Source: UBA1952 sp965246785
GTDB lineage: Bacteria; Bacteroidota; Bacteroidia; Chitinophagales; Chitinophagaceae
Direction of reading: 5' to 3'
Assembly (NCBI GenBank): GCA_965246785.1
Contig: CBDFFM010000005.1
Coordinates: forward strand, 217,727-281,726
Length of the DNA stretch: 64,000 nucleotides
In this document: piece after piece, positions 51,952 through 62,448 of the stretch
Position numbering within the stretch: the stretch's first letter is position 1
Layout: each line of letters begins with the position of its first letter
Made by a program: the position numbers and the translations under genes
The notes under the pieces: generated by a model
Told to the model about the DNA's origin: nothing
What the model saw: only the letters and a program-made list of their open reading frames with translations
The model's database searches: none

Positions 51952-53013
51952 ATGACGACACTTCATCTGCGGCAGCGTTTCATCCGGTATGGAGGTATTC
52001 AAGTCCTGCTGTGGCTCGTACTGTCGCTGCTCATCCTCTACATTTACTACGACCCGCGTGCAGCCGTGCTTCAGCAAATCACTGCGACGCTTGTAGTTAC
52101 AGGAATGTGTGCGCTGCCCGCGTACTACGGTGCATACCGGCTCGTGCCGAAGCTGCTCTACAGAAAGCGAATCGGCGCGTTCATCGGCGCGCTGATACTT
52201 GCCGCAGTCCTTAATTCTCTACTCACTTATTTGCTTGTGGGCACGCTCTATCAACTGACTACAGGCAAGCAGGTATTCTCGTCGCTTGTGTACGGTGCGT
52301 CTATGGTTGCCATCTTCATTTTTGCCAACAGCGTTGTTATTGCTATCGCCTGTGCAGTCAAAATCATTGCCGACCGCTTCAGCATGGAGGAGCGGCTGCA
52401 GGAGGTGGAACAGGAGAAAATAACCACCGAGCTCGCCTTTCTCCGCGCACAGGTAAATCCGCACTTTCTGTTCAATGTGCTCAACACGATTTACTTCCAG
52501 ATTCATAAAGACAACACGGATGCGCGCGGCTCGGTAGAGAGGCTTTCAGAGCTGCTGCGCTACCAGCTTTATGAATGCACGACGGATAAAATCAGTATTG
52601 AAAAGGAGATTGCCTACATCCGCAATTACGTAGGCGTTCAGCAGCTGAGAATGGAGCCTGGCACGGATGTATCCCTGAATGTTACTTCCGGCGTTAGTGG
52701 CTTCAAAGTAGCACCCCTGCTCATTCTGCCGCTTGTGGAAAACGCGTTCAAGCACATTTCGCACTTCAAGAATGCGGCGGCTAATAAGCTGCATATCACG
52801 CTTGGCAAAGAAGCGGATGATTACTTCCTGGTACACGTATCAAACACCTACGATTCGGTAAATGGCACAACGCATCTACTCGGATCCGGCGGCCTCGGAT
52901 TAAAGAATGTGAAGCGCAGGCTGGCCTTGCTTTATCCGGACGCGCATCTGCTGGATGTATCCCGTCGTGATGGCGTGTTTGAGACAACCCTCAAATTCAA
53001 ATACCATGATTAA
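51952..53013 (+). CDS. LytS/YehU-type sensor histidine kinase (second copy)
   Basis: 353 residues. Four TM helices lie in the first ~140 residues. The His_kinase domain has its phospho-acceptor His171 in 'QVNPHFLFNVLN'. The GHKL ATPase has 'PLVENAFKHIS' and 'GGLGLKNVKRRL'. Its stop overlaps the regulator start (ATG 53006, TAA 53011-53013), so the pair is translationally coupled. It is a paralogue of 8398-9387. Confidence 0.95.
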   Translation: MTTLHLRQRFIRYGGIQVLLWLVLSLLILYIYYDPRAAVLQQITATLVVTGMCALPAYYGAYRLVPKLLYRKRIGAFIGALILAAVLNSLLTYLLVGTLYQLTTGKQVFSSLVYGASMVAIFIFANSVVIAIACAVKIIADRFSMEERLQEVEQEKITTELAFLRAQVNPHFLFNVLNTIYFQIHKDNTDARGSVERLSELLRYQLYECTTDKISIEKEIAYIRNYVGVQQLRMEPGTDVSLNVTSGVSGFKVAPLLILPLVENAFKHISHFKNAAANKLHITLGKEADDYFLVHVSNTYDSVNGTTHLLGSGGLGLKNVKRRLALLYPDAHLLDVSRRDGVFETTLKFKYHD

Positions 53014-53710
53014 CTGCCTCGTAGTAGATGATGAACCCATCGCGCGGGAGGGTATCTTAGAGCACATCCGCGAGGTGGATTATCTTAGTCCTGTAGCGGC
53101 CTGTAAGAGCGCTATGGAGGCCGCCGGACTCTTGCAGAAGCATAAGATTGACCTTATCTTCCTGGATATACAGATGCCGAAGCTCACGGGTATTGAGTTT
53201 GTAAAAGCACTCGCGCATCCGCCGCTTATCATTTTTACGACGGCTTATTCTGAATACGCGTTGGAAGGCTTTGAGCTGGACGTGGTGGATTATTTGCTGA
53301 AACCTATATCCTTTCAGCGTTTCCTGAAAGCCGCCGAAAAAGCGCGCAGCTATTTGCAGGCATCCGAAAAAGACCTCAGCATTACAAAGGATTTCTTTTT
53401 CATCAAATGCAATGGAAAAATAGAGAAGATTAGGGTAAACGACGTGCGCTACATAGAAGGCATGGCCAATTACGTAGTCATACATGCGCAGCAGAAAAAG
53501 TACATCACATACCTCACGTTCCGCGGTATTGAGGAGCAGTTGCCGGCGGATATGTTCATCCGCATTCACAAGTCATACCTCGTTGCCATTTCAGCGATAC
53601 AAACCATTGACGGTACAGACCTGAATATTGACGGCGCGGTGCTGCCAATCAGCAAAAATTACCGGCAGGAGGTAATGAATAAGATTGAGCAGCGGATGCT
53701 GAAGCGCTGA
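53006..53710 (+). CDS. LytTR-family response regulator (second copy)
   Basis: 234 residues from ATG 53006. The receiver has 'VVDDEP' at 6-11 and the phospho-acceptor Asp54 in 'FLDIQMP'. The LytTR domain occupies about 135-234 ('YIEGMANYVVIHAQQKK', 'FIRIHKSYLVAISAI'). The sequence upstream of 53006 in the same frame lies in the kinase and is not used. Targets unknown. Confidence 0.95.
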   Translation: MINCLVVDDEPIAREGILEHIREVDYLSPVAACKSAMEAAGLLQKHKIDLIFLDIQMPKLTGIEFVKALAHPPLIIFTTAYSEYALEGFELDVVDYLLKPISFQRFLKAAEKARSYLQASEKDLSITKDFFFIKCNGKIEKIRVNDVRYIEGMANYVVIHAQQKKYITYLTFRGIEEQLPADMFIRIHKSYLVAISAIQTIDGTDLNIDGAVLPISKNYRQEVMNKIEQRMLKR

Positions 53711-53886
53711 TTACCGGTAGCTTTTCTTCAATGAAAATGGCGCGCCTAAAACTTTGCAGGGAAAGGCGTCCGTTCTCTCGTCAAGAATTATTGCACGCTT
53801 GTGGAGTAGCAGAACGCGCTTGTGTAATAACCCGTTCCTCGCATTCGGTTCCGATACATCTTTACTGCAACATCCAAGCCTGCATT

Positions 53887-56800
53887 ATGGAGAAAACAAT
53901 ACGCCACATAGCCATTACAACGCTAGCGCTTTTTATCATGGCAGGTGCCGGCCTCAAGGCAGCTCCGGCGCGGCTCATTGCCGTGTATATTGGCCCCGTT
54001 ACACTTAATAATGGGAACGGTCCGTTCAGGGTTGGCACGCCGGATTCTATTGCCTACACCTACTCCGGCAGTCGTGCGGTGTACAATCTGCGGCCACAGC
54101 CACGACTACGAGCGCTCCTATCTGCTGAAAGGGCATTACGGAAATGAGGCATCATTCAACAAAGCGGCGCATACCACCGACTCCTCTTCCGCGAAGTACG
54201 ACGGCTCTGCGCAATCGTGCCCATACAATACGCCTTCCGGCAAGGTGGCGCATGGCACTGTGTATGTCGTAGCCGGCTCTGCCGGTGCTGACGGTAGCGT
54301 GCAGACAGGATATCCGCACAATGCGCTGCCCTTCGCTATAGATGATGGCGGCATGCTGTATTTTGAAATTCAGGGCAACCGCCTCCAGGCAAAATTCATT
54401 CGCCGCACCGGTGCCATCTCTGATAAGTTTACCATTAATAAAGACGTCAACCGGCGCGATACCTTCAACGTGGCGCCAAATACGCCTACGCAGCTCACGG
54501 CAAGCTACATCGGCGGCTATAACTGGGGCAATGGCTACACCACAAAAATCCAGACAGCCACCGCATACGCCGATTCTGTAGTCATCGTTCGCGACAGCAT
54601 TGCGGCCACCTGCATGGCTGATACATTCGTAATCCGTACGGGTATTGCACAGCCGCATGAGGGATTTCAGTTTACGGGCAACAATTACGTTACGTTCGGC
54701 ACAGCGGCAGGGCTTGGGGCAAGCTCTTTTACGCTGGAAACCTGGTTTAAGCGCACGGGCGCAGGCACAGGCGCTTCTACAGGCACAGGCGGACTTGCAG
54801 GCGCTATACCGCTTGTCACTAAAGGCCGGGGAGAGGCCGATGGCTCTAACCTGGATGCCAATTATTTCTTCGGCATTTCATCTACAGGCACGCTATGCGC
54901 GGACTTTGAGGAAGGCAGCACCGGCAGCACGCCGGGCCTGAATCATCCGGTTAACGGCACAACGCCTATTGCCTACAACACCTGGTATCATGCAGCTGCC
55001 ACCTACGACGGCACTACTTGGAAGCTTTACCTGAATGGCGTGCAGGATGGTACGCTCACCGTTGGGCAGCCTGCGCAGTCCCTGTCTATACAACATGCCG
55101 CGCTTGCTTCGGCGCTGACATCCACCGGCATTCCGTCCGGGTATTTTGTCGGCGTGATGGATGAGGCACGGATATGGAGCGCGGCACGCACGCAGCAGCA
55201 GATACGCGACTCCATCAATGTACAGATCGGCGGTACGGTAACAGGCCTTATCGGGCGCTGGGGGCTCAACGACAGCACTGGAACAGCTATTACCGGCAGC
55301 GGAACTTCAGGCATAAACGGGACGCGGATCAATAATCCTTTCTCTGTGAGAGGTGCGCCTTTCAACATCAACTTCCCGCCCAATGTGCCGGCTTCTTACA
55401 CGCCTGCCGATAGTTCGTTGGGCGTATCCTCTAATGCCATTTTGAGCGTAACGGTCAGCGATCCGGAAGCCGGCAATATGCGGGTTACTTTCTTTGGCCG
55501 GGAGGTTACCACGGCAGATACGCCGGCATTCACCATTATCCCGATACCGGATACCCAATTCTATACCGGGCAGCTGAACGGCGGCGATAATACCATCTTC
55601 AAATCGCAGACAGGTTGGATCCGCGACAGCATCGCCGCGAAAAATATCGTTTACGCCATACAGCTTGGCGACTGCGTGCAGAACGGCGATAACGGCGGCA
55701 ATGATATAGAATGGAAACGCGCCGACACGGCGATTAAAATAATTGAAGACCCGTTGACCACCGGCTTGGCAGACGGCCTTCCGTACGGTATCTGCACCGG
55801 CAATCACGACCAGACGCCTGAAGGCAGCTCTGGCGGCACCACCATTTTCTCCAATCAGTATTTCGGCTACAGCCGCTTCGCCGGGCGAGCTTACTACGGC
55901 AATCACTTTGGGACAAACAACGACAATCACTTCCAGCTTTTCAGCGCCGGGGGGATGAATTTTATCGCCATCTCGCTGGAGTATGACCTCACCGGAGATA
56001 CCACAACAATCCGCTGGGCAGATAGCTTACTAAAGGCATTTCCCGCACGGCGCGGCATCCTCAGCAGCCATTATCTGATTAATGCGGATGGCAGCTGGGG
56101 CGCTCAGGGACTTGCCATCTACAACCGGCTGAAGGGCAATGCGAATCTTGGCCTGATGCTTTGCGGCCACGTCAATCCAAATGGCGAAGCCCGCCGCTCC
56201 GACACCTATAACGGCAATACCATTCACACGCTGCTTTCCGATTACCAGGATCGCACGGCTGGCGGCAACGGCTGGATGCGTATCATGAAGTTCACGCCCG
56301 GTCTTGACCAGATTGCCGTGCAGACTTACTCCCCTAAGCTCAACCAGTTTGAGACCGATGCCAACAGTCAGTTTACACTCAGCTACAACATGAATGGCGC
56401 ATACGATACAATTGGTACGGCGCTGAATGTACCATCTGGCACTGCGGCATCCGTTACCTGGCCCGGCCTGCAATCCAACCGGCGGTATCAGTGGTATGTT
56501 GTCATCAGCGATGGCGTGAACAGCACCACATCGCCTGTACAAACCTTTACCACCGGCGGGAGTACCACGCCTTTGCCTATCGCTTACATACACCTGAGCG
56601 GCACCTGGAAAGACAAGAACGCAGTGCTAAGCTGGGAAGTAGCGGATGAAGGAAAAACAACTGAATCGTTTACAGTACAGCGCTCGCCGGATGCAGCGCA
56701 TTTCACCAACATCAGCGTTGTGAAGAGCATCGGGCAGCACGCTTCAAAGCACACTTATGAAGCGCTTGATACCGCACCGCTCACAGAGCCTAGATTCTAC

Positions 56801-57109
56801 CGTATTCGCGGGAATGAGGTGCTCGGCGCGGCAACGTACTCAAACATCATCAGGCTGGCTCCTGCCGGTGCTCTTGCCAATATCGAGGTATATCCGAATC
56901 CTTCAGACGGCAACAACATCTTTATCCGTTCCGGCACGGCTATGGAAGCAGATGTGCGCATTGTGGACGCAGGCGGCCTCACGCGCTATCATGCCGCTGT
57001 TCAGCTTAGCGGGGCAGTGCGCATCCCGGTAAAGCTGGCGCCGGGCACCTACTTTGTGCGGGTTACCGCCGGCGATCTTACAGACGTCAAGAGGCTGGTT
57101 GTTCAATAG
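53887..57109 (+). pseudogene. Secreted two-domain metallophosphatase, first domain largely deleted
   Basis: ATG 53887 encodes a signal peptide ('TTLALFIMAGAGLKAAPA'), followed within a few residues by 'LIAVYIGPVT'. This resembles the late 'LIAVYHHPPYTMGT' stretch of purple-acid-phosphatase-like proteins. The catalytic part before it is missing. The frame then shifts to the one carrying 'CGHSHDYERSYLLKGHYGN' and runs open to 57109. The rest is intact: a LamG-like domain (about 54670-55370), a second metallophosphatase with 'QLGDCVQNGDNGGN' and 'CTGNHDQTPEG' plus 'LCGHVNPNGE', a fibronectin-like segment, and a T9SS sorting domain. Without the signal peptide in frame it should not be exported. 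A plus-frame product from a later start is possible. Confidence 0.75.
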
Positions 57110-57134
57110 CATCTTGTAAAAGGCATCAGGTCAT

Positions 57135-57166
57135 ATCCCGGCTGCATGATTGCAGCCGGGATTTTT
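57135..57166 (+). terminator. Rho-independent terminator
   Basis: Perfect 12-bp stem ATCCCGGCTGCA / TGCAGCCGGGAT with loop TGAT, then TTTTC, 26 nt after the metallophosphatase stop. Confidence 0.9.
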
Positions 57167-57263
57167 CTGCGCATCACTGTTTTCCCTGTGCGCCTTTGTC
57201 TTAAGCTGCATGAATCATTGAAAGCTCAGCTTCCACACGTAAAGCGTAGAGACCCGCGGGCGG

Positions 57264-57434
57264 GTGATTGCTATTCTGAATAAAGCAGGCTTCAAGGCTT
57301 TTGAGGAGACCAATGATGTGCCGGCCGCATTCATTCCGGAAGACGATAAGTGTGGTAGATGTAGCGCGCATATTGCCGAAAGCGCTTCAATGCGACGAGG
57401 AGATAATTCCATTACAAAACTGGAATGGTTGTCA
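57264..57434 (+). pseudogene. Possible prmA (L11 methyltransferase) N-terminal scrap
   Basis: Frame 57264 reads 'IAILNKAGFKAFEETND' and 'AAFIPEDD', like the PrmA N-terminus. After ~30 codons the similarity moves to another frame ('ILPKALQCDEEIIPLQNWN'), then stops at the NWN position, where PrmA continues with its methyltransferase domain. Frameshift plus truncation; no intact prmA is in the window. Identification is by eye only. Confidence 0.45.
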
Positions 57435-57726
57435 AAGACCTATGCTACAAGTGGTTTTGAGAGCAGATTATAACCGGGCAGCGATCTGAGCCAAGCTTTG
57501 CAATGTTGTCAAACTCAGAAACTCTTTTTTTGAGAAAAACAGTTATAAAACCATTGGTGAAAATCCGGACTTACCGTGATAGTCGCTATTATAGCGCGTT
57601 CCGGTGTCGTTAAAAAGGAAAGATCAGCAAATTGCTGACCTTCCCACTTGGGTGCCCCCAAGCGGAACGTTATCGAACCAAATGGGCAATATTTTGAAAG
57701 GACTTTCCCAAATAAAAAACGTATAA
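57435..57726. other. Non-coding junction with hairpin and tRNA-3'-end-like sequence
   Basis: It contains an imperfect inverted repeat GGAAAGATCAGCA / TGCTGACCTTCC (57617-57644). On the minus strand a T-arm/acceptor-like string at 57679-57651 (GGTTCGAT...CCGCT-TGGGGGC-ACC) lies beside it. The AT content rises from here to the window end. No gene is seen. Confidence 0.35.
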
Positions 57727-59286
57727 CTATCTAATATTTACCTTAAAAAATAACGTCGCTTCGGATTGTCGGGACGTAAACTGCGCTATATATAATCCAG
57801 CATTTAGAAACTCAATAGAAATTTCAGTTAAGCCTTTTTGTATATCATACTGTCCTACATTCTCGCCTGCCGCATTCAAGAGGCATATTATACCGCATTC
57901 AAAAGACTTGATGTAGAGTTTTCCAGTAGCAGGGATTGGGTAAGCAGTACAGACGGCCTCTTTGTGCATCTGAACAACGCTCGCCGGGTTTCCTTGCAAT
58001 TTCATCAACCAAAAATCAGAGCTCCCATGATTGGCAGTCACATCACCATCTATCGACTCAGAAGTGCCAGTGATAACATAACCGCCATCCTTTGTTGAAC
58101 GAATTGCTGTAGCCAAGTCCATCTTAGCTCCACCGTATGACTTTTTCCATTGAATAGTACCTACGGAATTTAATTTTACAATCCAATAATCGCCATCACC
58201 TTCCGCTCCGTGGTGGTCTGTTACGTCCCCGTTTAGAGATGTAGAAGTGCCTGCAATCATGAAACCACCATCTGTGGAAAGTTCTATTGATTGCGCCTCA
58301 TCATTAGCCGAGCCACCTAACGTCTTTTGCCAAACGATTGCACCTGTATCATTTACTCTAACAATCCAATAGTCACTATAATTCGAGTCTAACGAATGGT
58401 TAGCGGTAACGTCACCGTTATTAGAACCTGTTGCTCCAGCGATGATAAAACCGCCGCTCGGGACTTGCCGAACATCGTAGGCCCAATCTACCCCTGTGCC
58501 ACCGTAACTTTTTTGCCATTGGATTTTACCCTCGCCATCAATTTTTAGTAGCCAATAATCATAGCTGCCATGATTTTGTGATACATCGCCATTTGCGGAT
58601 AGAGTAGCACCAACCATTATATATCCGCCATCTTTTGTTGCTTTAATCCGCTGTAGGTGGTCATGTTTACTTCCACCATAGGATTGTTGCCACTGTACTC
58701 CGCCTGAGTCATCAAGTTTAAGTATCCAATAATCAAGATTCCCATGATTCCCAATAATCATTCCTCCTCCGGCTCCTGATCCAGCCACAATATACCCTCC
58801 GCTGGCTACTTCAATAATCGCACTAATGTTATCAGACAAACCTCCACCAAATGTTTTTTGCCATTGAATTACACCAAGTTTATTGAGTTTAACAACCCAA
58901 TAGTCACTCGCCCCGAAGTTACTTGTAATATCTCCATTGTTTGACCGACTACTTGCAGCAATAATGTAGCCGCTATCCTTCGTTTGGGCAATTGATTTGA
59001 TATAGTCAATATTTGTTCCGCCTAAGGATTTTTGCCACTGGATAGCTCCTTTCGGATCTGTTTTAAGTACCCAGCAGTCTTCGTTTCCATGATTTCCGCT
59101 TACATCTCCATCATTAGAAATGGCCCCTCCTGCGAGGACATAGCCACCATCGTTTGTTGTTTGAACATCAAATGATTCGTCAACACCAGAACCTCCATAG
59201 GACTTTTGCCAAACAATAGTATTTGATTGACAATGTCCATTGAAAGATGCCAAAAGCACGACCAAACTAAAGAAAAGACTTTTCAT
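57727..59286 (-). CDS. Secreted T9SS protein with seven WQKSYGG repeats
   Basis: 519 residues from ATG 59286 with signal peptide 'KSLFFSLVVLLASFNGHCQ'. Seven ~57-residue repeats each begin like 'QWQKSYGGS'. Most contain 'DGGY(I/V)..G' followed by 'NGDV..NHG' and 'DYW..KL'. Seven units suggest a closed beta-propeller, and the Asp/Asn-rich loops could bind calcium. The C-terminal ~75 residues are a sorting domain ('AYPIPATGKLYIKSF', 'LNAGLYIAQF'). An in-frame extension to 59409 overlaps the S8 gene and is not signal-like. The ligand is unknown. Confidence 0.85.
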   Translation of the reverse strand: MKSLFFSLVVLLASFNGHCQSNTIVWQKSYGGSGVDESFDVQTTNDGGYVLAGGAISNDGDVSGNHGNEDCWVLKTDPKGAIQWQKSLGGTNIDYIKSIAQTKDSGYIIAASSRSNNGDITSNFGASDYWVVKLNKLGVIQWQKTFGGGLSDNISAIIEVASGGYIVAGSGAGGGMIIGNHGNLDYWILKLDDSGGVQWQQSYGGSKHDHLQRIKATKDGGYIMVGATLSANGDVSQNHGSYDYWLLKIDGEGKIQWQKSYGGTGVDWAYDVRQVPSGGFIIAGATGSNNGDVTANHSLDSNYSDYWIVRVNDTGAIVWQKTLGGSANDEAQSIELSTDGGFMIAGTSTSLNGDVTDHHGAEGDGDYWIVKLNSVGTIQWKKSYGGAKMDLATAIRSTKDGGYVITGTSESIDGDVTANHGSSDFWLMKLQGNPASVVQMHKEAVCTAYPIPATGKLYIKSFECGIICLLNAAGENVGQYDIQKGLTEISIEFLNAGLYIAQFTSRQSEATLFFKVNIR

Positions 59287-59303
59287 CCTCAGGTAAGTGA
59301 ATC

Positions 59304-59330
59304 GTCCAAGGAATATGCGATCCCTTGGAC
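59304..59330 (-). promoter_or_regulatory. Intercistronic hairpin between two T9SS genes
   Basis: 11-bp inverted repeat GTCCAAGGAAT / ATCCCTTGGAC (one mismatch), 17 nt before the ATG at 59286. It lacks a T-run, so it is more likely an mRNA-processing, stability or operator element than a terminator. Confidence 0.4.
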
Positions 59331-59341
59331 GAAAATTTACA

Positions 59342-62300
59342 TTATTGTTTCTGGAAGGTGGTAGCGTCCGTAATCTGCCCGTCGCAAACCATGAGTATAT
59401 TGTAAACACCTGAGGCGAAACTTGAAGTATTTATGTTGGTAGTATTTGCTGTCGGCGATATGATGTAATTGGAAACCGTGCTGGAGAAAGGCTGAACTAC
59501 GATTAGGTAAGCAGAAGTTACATTCTCCATTGTGTAGTCAAGCGTTAGAGAGGTTGTAGCTGGGTTAGGATACACTGTAGTTATTGTGCCTTTCCTCACT
59601 TTCACCTCCATGTCGTCATAACTTACAAACCCATCAGTAGAGATCACTTGCAACTGGAATCTCTCACTCACATCAGGTGATACCGTAAAACTACTGCCAG
59701 TATCAACAAGATGGCCGGAGGTGTCATACCAATTATAGCTTGCGATTTCACCAATTGTCTGAGCACTAATTGTAACTATGTCATTTTTGTTGACTATCTG
59801 ATCCGGCCCAGCATCAGCTTCAAAAGACGCACGGTTCAACTTATTAAGAAGATACAATTCTCCACCTACTATACTATGGTCATCCGCCTTAGTTTGAATG
59901 AGATGCAAAGCATACGTCTTATCGCCATTCTCGGCACTGTCTGCGAGATAGTTAAACCTCATCGCGATGAAACTACCTTCGCCAGCATCATAGCTTAGTC
60001 CCTCTACCGTCGCATTTTCATTGAGCATTTTAATGATATGCTCCTCCTCTGATTTAACCTCCACATTAGAGCCTAATCTACCAATAGATGTCCACTTAGT
60101 CCAAGTAGCATCATCCATCTTCATGGTAACCTCGGCGTCCGTAAAAATATTACTTCTACCGGTTGGGATTTCAAGGCCAAAATTATAGGCTGTTGCACCC
60201 TCGTGTGCGCTGCCTATATGAACAACCCCACCATAGAATTTATGAGGATAATTTGGATCGAGAACGTAAATGTTCTTTTGGGCAATGTTATTATTATTTA
60301 CAACATTATTGTAGAGATTGCTTGTTTCTGTAAAGGTCATTGGGTCAGCTGTACTTGAGATTCTGGCAAGTAGGCAAAAGTGAAATAAGTCGTCATTAAG
60401 GACAGCATAAATTGCTGGATTTGGCATGTACCATACAAACTGAAAAATTTGCTCCCCGCCAGCCGGAATAGGTACGAATGAAGATGTGGATGAGGAAATA
60501 GATTTTGTACCTACTGATCCACCCATCGTAGGTGTGCCGCCGCTTCCGTTCCATGGGGCAGGCCATGAAAGGCCAGTGGCAGCTTTCGCCCAATATAATT
60601 GAAGCGTTCCTGTAGTGGAATTTGTGCAGCTTTTGTTGCGTACTCTTACATAAACATAAAGCGGTTGACCAGTGGTGTAAACTGGATCTTCATGGTATTG
60701 ATTAGTGAAACCGTCTGCTTGGTTTCGTATCCAGATATCTTGACTTTCCCACGCCTTACCAAGCGAGGTTGAGGATGGCTCACCGCCGAAGTCACTCGGC
60801 CAATCTTTAATATATAGGTCTTCAGAAGTCTTACGCATTTGTGTTGCAGCCTCAACTGCATGTCTTGTATTTAGACGTCCATAGCCCAGCTCTTTGGAGT
60901 GGCCAAATTTTGCAGGGCTCCAATAATAGTCATATCCGCCAACCTTATCAGCCGTATTTATTAATAAGTCTTTTACCTGATCCTTGGAAAGACATGAGTT
61001 TTCCGAAATCATCAGTGCTGCGGTAGCAGAAACCATTGGAGAGGCAAATGACGTCCCACCTACTCCTGTAGATGGAAAGGATGGATTGTTGTAGCTATAA
61101 CCGTTTGTGAAAGTCGTGCTGTAAATATTGGTCGCAGGCGCTGCGATAGTTAAACCAGGACCATAATTAGCGAAAGATGCTTTGCTGTCCGTTTGGTCAG
61201 TTCCGCCAACAGAAATGACACTTGAATATGCAGCAGGGAACGTTATTGTACCGTTTGAATTTCCCGAAGAGCACATTACAACCACCCCATGTGTATTTGC
61301 ATAGTTTATTGCATTAGCTTGAACAGAATAATTAGTAGGAAAACCATAAGATAGTGATATGATTTTTGCACCGTTGTCCACTGCATAAGTAATAGCATCC
61401 GCAGCGTCCGATGGGTCTAAAATACCAGGATCAGTTTGATCACATGTATTAATAGACATGATTTGACATCCAGTATTGCCCCATCCTCCGGCAATTCCAG
61501 ACATTCCTATTCCATTATTCGTCTTTGCTCCAATAATGCCAGCGATGATTGTGCCGTGATTCATCAGGGGAATGTCAATCGGAGAAGCCATAGTATAATA
61601 TGGCAAAGAATAATTGTTGTTCGTGAAGGGAATAACGGTAGTATTATTGACGAATATTTGTTGAAAGGTGTTTATTCCCTTGTAGTCATCAACAAAGCCA
61701 TTGGTAGGGGAATTATTGTCAGTTGCGTTACCAGTGGCCGGATCCATAGGATTTGACCAATCATTTTCAGGACCATTCTTCCAAATATTCTCGTAATTGT
61801 TTGTACCAGTTCCATTACCCAAATCAGGATGCGGATAGTGAATACCATTGTCAATTACAGCGACGACTACATTATTACTTCCTGTGTTTGTGTTCCAAGC
61901 GCCATAAGCATCAATTTTTGATAAATACCATTGATATGTTGACGCTAAGGGGTCGTTTGGCGTACTATGCAGTTTGCCTGAAATAGCGATCTCAGCGCTA
62001 TCTACAATACTTGATGTTATCAAGCTATCGCAGATACTGAAAATACTACCACTTGAAGGGATAGTATAAATACTTACTCCATAAGTCACTTTTTGTTTGG
62101 TGATTCCAAACTGTTGCTCTAAGTTGCTAATCCCCGTAGAGGAAGCAGTTGATTTATATTTAACATAAATACGCTTCCCAATATCCCATAGGGTTTGAGA
62201 TGCGGGATGGTAATACTGCCATTTGCCGTTGGAAAATACATACTGTTTATCTCCTACTGTTTGAACAGTATTCTGTGCATAGCCAATATGACACGCCAGC

Positions 62301-62374
62301 GAGATGAGCAGTACTGCGATATATTTCGCATATTCTACCTTTCTTAAAAGCTGTGGTTTGTAAAAATTTGTCAT
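59342..62374 (-). CDS. Subtilisin-like (S8) serine protease with T9SS sorting domain
   Basis: A 1010-residue secreted protease. After the signal sequence (about 15-33) comes a propeptide-like stretch to ~140. The S8 catalytic triad is Asp175 ('AVIDNGIHYPHPDLG'), His273 ('NHGTIIAGIIG') and Ser442 ('GGTSFASPMVS'). Residues ~520-920 form beta-rich accessory domains ('YVRVRNKSC', 'HKFYGGVVHIGSAHEG'). A Pro/Ig-like segment ('AGPDQIVNKNDIVTI') and a sorting domain ('VYPNPATTSLTLDY') end it. The triad is complete, so activity is expected. It is upstream of the seven-repeat gene on the same strand. Confidence 0.93.
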   Translation of the reverse strand: MTNFYKPQLLRKVEYAKYIAVLLISLACHIGYAQNTVQTVGDKQYVFSNGKWQYYHPASQTLWDIGKRIYVKYKSTASSTGISNLEQQFGITKQKVTYGVSIYTIPSSGSIFSICDSLITSSIVDSAEIAISGKLHSTPNDPLASTYQWYLSKIDAYGAWNTNTGSNNVVVAVIDNGIHYPHPDLGNGTGTNNYENIWKNGPENDWSNPMDPATGNATDNNSPTNGFVDDYKGINTFQQIFVNNTTVIPFTNNNYSLPYYTMASPIDIPLMNHGTIIAGIIGAKTNNGIGMSGIAGGWGNTGCQIMSINTCDQTDPGILDPSDAADAITYAVDNGAKIISLSYGFPTNYSVQANAINYANTHGVVVMCSSGNSNGTITFPAAYSSVISVGGTDQTDSKASFANYGPGLTIAAPATNIYSTTFTNGYSYNNPSFPSTGVGGTSFASPMVSATAALMISENSCLSKDQVKDLLINTADKVGGYDYYWSPAKFGHSKELGYGRLNTRHAVEAATQMRKTSEDLYIKDWPSDFGGEPSSTSLGKAWESQDIWIRNQADGFTNQYHEDPVYTTGQPLYVYVRVRNKSCTNSTTGTLQLYWAKAATGLSWPAPWNGSGGTPTMGGSVGTKSISSSTSSFVPIPAGGEQIFQFVWYMPNPAIYAVLNDDLFHFCLLARISSTADPMTFTETSNLYNNVVNNNNIAQKNIYVLDPNYPHKFYGGVVHIGSAHEGATAYNFGLEIPTGRSNIFTDAEVTMKMDDATWTKWTSIGRLGSNVEVKSEEEHIIKMLNENATVEGLSYDAGEGSFIAMRFNYLADSAENGDKTYALHLIQTKADDHSIVGGELYLLNKLNRASFEADAGPDQIVNKNDIVTISAQTIGEIASYNWYDTSGHLVDTGSSFTVSPDVSERFQLQVISTDGFVSYDDMEVKVRKGTITTVYPNPATTSLTLDYTMENVTSAYLIVVQPFSSTVSNYIISPTANTTNINTSSFASGVYNILMVCDGQITDATTFQKQ

Positions 62375-62448
62375 GGTGATGGTGTTGGGAAAAAATGGAG
62401 TTTCAGTATTTTAAATGTGCCTAAGACGAGCTGTCAAAATCCTATTGG

